From assembly GCF_004000925.1 (NCBI RefSeq), contig NZ_BIME01000015.1:87100-151099 (forward strand): a DNA stretch of 64,000 nucleotides, given 5' to 3'. The notes beneath the pieces are model-generated. The model saw nothing but the letters and a program-made list of their open reading frames with translations. It searched no databases and was not told the DNA's origin. This DNA comes from Paenibacillus illinoisensis NBRC 15959 (lineage in GTDB: Bacteria; Bacillota; Bacilli; Paenibacillales; Paenibacillaceae). Of this stretch, positions 61,423-64,000 are shown piece by piece. The position numbers and the translations under genes were made by a program. Within the stretch, counting starts at the first letter, position 1. The number at the start of each line of letters is the position of its first letter.

Positions 61423-62547
61423 TTAGTCTTGAAGGAGAACGTTCACTTCAGTCTCTTTGTCAAAGATATGAACCTTGTTCATGTCAATTGCCATTTTAAC
61501 TGTGGAACCATCACGAGTATTGGAACGTCCATCTACACGTGCGATAGTCGTATCGTTACCCACACCGCTCAAGTAGAGGAGCATTTCGTGACCAAGGTTC
61601 TCTGTTACGTCTACGTGTGTAGAGAATACAGAGTTCGGGGATGCTTCCAGGAATACTGGCTCTTCGTGGATGTCTTCTGGACGAACACCCAGAATAACTT
61701 CCTTGCCAATGTATCCTCTTGATTTCAGCACTTGTGCTTTACCTTGCGGGATTTCAACGTCCACGCCTGGAGCTACGAAGTGCAGGTTAGCACCTTGCTC
61801 AGCCAGTTTACCCGAGATAAAGTTCATTGTCGGGGAACCGATGAAACCTGCTACGAACAGGTTAGCCGGGTGGTTGTACAGCTCTTCAGGAGAAGCTGCT
61901 TGTTGAATGATACCATCTTTCATAACGACGATCCGATCACCCATGGTCATGGCTTCGATCTGGTCATGCGTTACGTAGATAACTGTTGTTTCCAAACGTT
62001 TAGCAAGCTTTGTGATTTCCGCACGCATCTGACCACGAAGTTTCGCATCCAAGTTGGAAAGAGGCTCATCCATCAAGAAGACTTGTGGATCACGGACAAT
62101 CGCACGTCCCAGAGCGACACGCTGACGTTGACCACCGGACAATGCCTTAGGTTTACGCTCAAGCAAATGCTCGATATCCAGGATTTTAGCTGCTTCACGA
62201 ACACGTTTGTCGATCTCGTCTTTTTTCACTTTACGCAGTTTCAAACCAAACGCCATGTTTTGATATACGCTCATATGCGGATACAAGGCATAGGATTGGA
62301 ATACCATCGCGATATCGCGGTCTTTAGGAGCAACATCATTAACGACACGGTCACCGATATAGAGTTTACCTTCAGAAATTTCCTCAAGGCCTGCGATCAT
62401 ACGCAGTGTTGTTGATTTACCACAACCGGACGGTCCAACCAGTACCAAGAATTCTTTATCTTTGATGTCCAGGTTAATATCAACTACTGTTGCTTTATCA
62501 GAACCCGGGTATTTTTTGAAAATATGCTCTAAACGTACACCAGCCAT
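61423..62547 (-). CDS. msmX: Multiple-sugar importer ATPase (MsmX/UgpC type)
   Basis: A 374-residue ABC ATPase from MAGVRLEHIFKKYP, behind GAGGAGGCAACAATC. Walker A GPSGCGKST, signature LSGGQRQ, Walker B VFLMDEPLSNLD and a C-terminal TOBE/MalK-like regulatory domain are present. In B. subtilis MsmX powers several oligosaccharide importers that lack their own ATPase. Both importer clusters here (5096-8587 and 42032-45585) lack one, so this protein is the likely shared motor. No permease gene is adjacent. A cre match lies in its leader. Confidence 0.94.
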   Translation of the reverse strand: MAGVRLEHIFKKYPGSDKATVVDINLDIKDKEFLVLVGPSGCGKSTTLRMIAGLEEISEGKLYIGDRVVNDVAPKDRDIAMVFQSYALYPHMSVYQNMAFGLKLRKVKKDEIDKRVREAAKILDIEHLLERKPKALSGGQRQRVALGRAIVRDPQVFLMDEPLSNLDAKLRGQMRAEITKLAKRLETTVIYVTHDQIEAMTMGDRIVVMKDGIIQQAASPEELYNHPANLFVAGFIGSPTMNFISGKLAEQGANLHFVAPGVDVEIPQGKAQVLKSRGYIGKEVILGVRPEDIHEEPVFLEASPNSVFSTHVDVTENLGHEMLLYLSGVGNDTTIARVDGRSNTRDGSTVKMAIDMNKVHIFDKETEVNVLLQD

Positions 62548-62572
62548 GATTGTTGCCTCCTCAGAGATCATT

Positions 62573-62588
62573 TTGTAATCGAATACAT
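62573..62588 (+). promoter_or_regulatory. cre site in the msmX leader
   Basis: TTGTAATCGAATACA (62573-62587) matches the CcpA operator consensus WTGNAANCGNWNNCW at every position. It lies 26-40 bp upstream of the msmX start codon, where a bound CcpA/HPr-Ser-P complex would block transcription. Confidence 0.65.
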
Positions 62589-62650
62589 TTTGTAGTTTTA
62601 TATTAACCCATCCATGTGATGTTTGACTATTCGCAAACTGCACAAAAATA

Positions 62651-63844
62651 TCAGAGCTTTTTCGTCACTTTGTACATAAGGAGCAAAAGCCGCACCAGAA
62701 CAGCACTTTCAAAGCTTCTTACATCGTAACCAATCTCCTGTTTGATCTTGTCCAGACGGTATACGAGCGTATTGCGGTGGATGAAAAGGCGCTTTGCTGT
62801 CTCACTGACATTGCAGTCCAGACTAAAATAGGTCTCCAGTGTTGCAAGTGTCTCACTATCCTCAAAGATCGTCGTATCCTTACCTGTCTCCTTGATAAAA
62901 CGAAGACGCTGCTGTTCAGGAATACTCGCCACCAATCGCTCAAGATGCAGTTCCCATGGTAAGTGAATATGCTGAGCCACGTGAAATGCTCTTCCCAAAT
63001 GAATACTCTCTTCAAGCAGACCTGTAACTGTCGATAACTCATGTACTGGAATACACGGCATGGAAGCAGATAAATGAAACACACCTGCCCATTCACTCGC
63101 CACCAACTCATATAGCCCCAAACAAAAAGCATTTAGTAAATCCTTTTTTGCTTCGAGAGTATCCTCTTCCGCTTCACCTGTTACAATCTGCTCATCGCTC
63201 AGAAAGAGCCAGTCCTGCTCTCCCAGAGGAATCAGCATAATGTCCTCACCAAAATAACTCCCCAGTAACTTGTTCAATTCCTTTGAACGAATACGATGGG
63301 CGTCTGGTGTCTCACATTGCAGTAGAAACGGGATCTTTTCAGAATGCATCTCATCCCGAAATGAAAAGTGCTCCGGAATGGATTCCTGCTCCGCCGGGTG
63401 CTCTATCTTCTGCCGAAGCCATTTCCCCAATTCAGCAAATTCCTGTTCCCGATTATTCTCATATTTTACTGGCAGCTCTTCAGCTACTCTGTCTGAACTG
63501 TTAGTAATCAGCAATTCAATTAAGCGTCTTGTTTCCATTGTTATGGAGCTAGCAGAACAACCCCAACATACTAAAGTTCTTTCATTCTCCTTAAACTTAA
63601 CTTTGAAGTAGATACGTTCCTCTGTATTTAAACTTTTCACACTGGCTATCGCGTCAGAAGCAAACTCCTGATTATGTTGTCCTTCCTCAGGAGTTTCCAT
63701 CTCAAGTAAACCACTTTGATTCTGTTCCCAACCGATTAACTGCATTGCAGATTGATTCCATTCTTCTACGGTAATCTCGTATTCGTCCAAGCTAGTGCCG
63801 ATAATGGATTCAATCTGTTGTTTAAGACCAAGTATGAGCTTCAT
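62651..63844 (-). CDS. PucR/CdaR-family transcriptional regulator
   Basis: A 397-residue soluble protein. The C-terminal 60 residues (TLETYFSLDCNVSETAKRLF, IHRNTLVYRLDKIKQEIGYD) are the PucR-type helix-turn-helix found in CdaR and related regulators. The N-terminal and central parts have no recognised sensor domain. It starts close to the msmX promoter region, with about 100 bp between its stop and the msmX ATG, and may regulate msmX or be read with it. The effector is unknown. Confidence 0.85.
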   Translation of the reverse strand: MKLILGLKQQIESIIGTSLDEYEITVEEWNQSAMQLIGWEQNQSGLLEMETPEEGQHNQEFASDAIASVKSLNTEERIYFKVKFKENERTLVCWGCSASSITMETRRLIELLITNSSDRVAEELPVKYENNREQEFAELGKWLRQKIEHPAEQESIPEHFSFRDEMHSEKIPFLLQCETPDAHRIRSKELNKLLGSYFGEDIMLIPLGEQDWLFLSDEQIVTGEAEEDTLEAKKDLLNAFCLGLYELVASEWAGVFHLSASMPCIPVHELSTVTGLLEESIHLGRAFHVAQHIHLPWELHLERLVASIPEQQRLRFIKETGKDTTIFEDSETLATLETYFSLDCNVSETAKRLFIHRNTLVYRLDKIKQEIGYDVRSFESAVLVRLLLLMYKVTKKL

Positions 63845-63954
63845 ATAATGAACGCCACCACTTTGCTTTTTTCTATTATTTTATCATATCTTACAATACA
63901 TCGCCTTCGATGCCTTGGATCTGTAATCAGCTGTTTAATTTTCAAATATACAAA

Positions 63955-63990
63955 AAGAGCGATTAATCAAATTAATGATTAATCGCTCTT
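63955..63990. terminator. Bidirectional hairpin at the right edge
   Basis: AAGAGCGATTAATCA (63955-63969) and TGATTAATCGCTCTT (63976-63990) pair over 15 bp. They are flanked by AAA on the left and T on the right, so the hairpin can serve either strand. Confidence 0.8.
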
Positions 63991-64000
63991 TCTAACAAGA

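Noticed and set aside
1..64000. CRISPR array, prophage, or defence island
   Set aside because: No regularly spaced repeat array, phage structural gene, integrase or nuclease cassette was seen anywhere in the window.

Overview
The window looks like a stretch of ordinary chromosome from a Paenibacillus-type member of the Bacillales. It carries an HprK/HPr/CggR/CtsR regulatory set, a Gram-positive tmRNA whose reading frame encodes GKQQNNYAFAA, strong AGGAGG ribosome binding sites, short HisG with HisZ, and ATPase-less sugar importers paired with AraC-type membrane sensors. Gene order resembles Bacillus subtilis in several blocks: cggR-gapA-pgk-tpiA-gpmI-eno, rapZ-yvcK-whiA-HPr, and hprK-lgt-ppaX-yvoF-hisZ. 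Most genes lie on the minus strand. I saw no prophage, insertion sequence or CRISPR array. Genus and functions are inferred from sequence recognition; no search was run.

Layout. 1-1.4 kb: the 3' end of a four-carbon acid sugar kinase and pdxA2 (+). 1.5-8.6 kb: a sugar cluster (-) with solute-binding lipoprotein, two permeases, an AraC-type sensor and a GH88 unsaturated glucuronyl hydrolase. 9-13.6 kb: a glycosyltransferase, an aldo/keto reductase, an MscS channel, a lipoprotein and a small charged protein. 13.6-18.7 kb: the trans-translation block secG-rnr-smpB-ssrA, in which RNase R has a tail of about 197 residues rich in Gly, Arg and Lys. 18.9-26.3 kb: the glycolytic operon behind a recognisable CggR operator. 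26.6-29.8 kb: tRNA-Arg(CCG), CtsR-controlled clpP and two exported proteins. 29.9-34.2 kb: glcK-rapZ-yvcK-whiA-HPr. 34.5-34.7 kb: a frameshifted remnant of a NarL-type response regulator. 34.8-39 kb: an AI-2E family transporter, trxB and a TPR-HTH protein. 39-48.3 kb: a second sugar cluster (-) with AraC-type sensor, binding protein, two permeases, a TIM-barrel isomerase and an unrecognised 583-residue toroid-like enzyme. 48.5-57.3 kb: the complete histidine operon followed by hisJ and a divergent prs. 57.8-61.1 kb: hprK-lgt-ppaX-yvoF. 61.4-63.8 kb: the multitask importer ATPase msmX/ugpC behind a PucR/CdaR-like regulator.

How it fits together. Neither sugar importer cluster has an ATPase, and msmX at the right end is the obvious shared supplier. 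Carbon control is concentrated here: hprK, an HPr-family protein, cggR, glcK, ppaX, yvcK/rapZ, and cre-like sites before msmX and the second binding protein. The most interesting unexplained signals are three perfect TTCTTGAT repeats at 11-bp spacing in the his leader, a long nested hairpin and direct repeats before the second sugar cluster, the 583-residue putative polysaccharide-active enzyme, the divergent prs with an inverted repeat at its likely start point, and an HPr with intact His15 where B. subtilis has crh.
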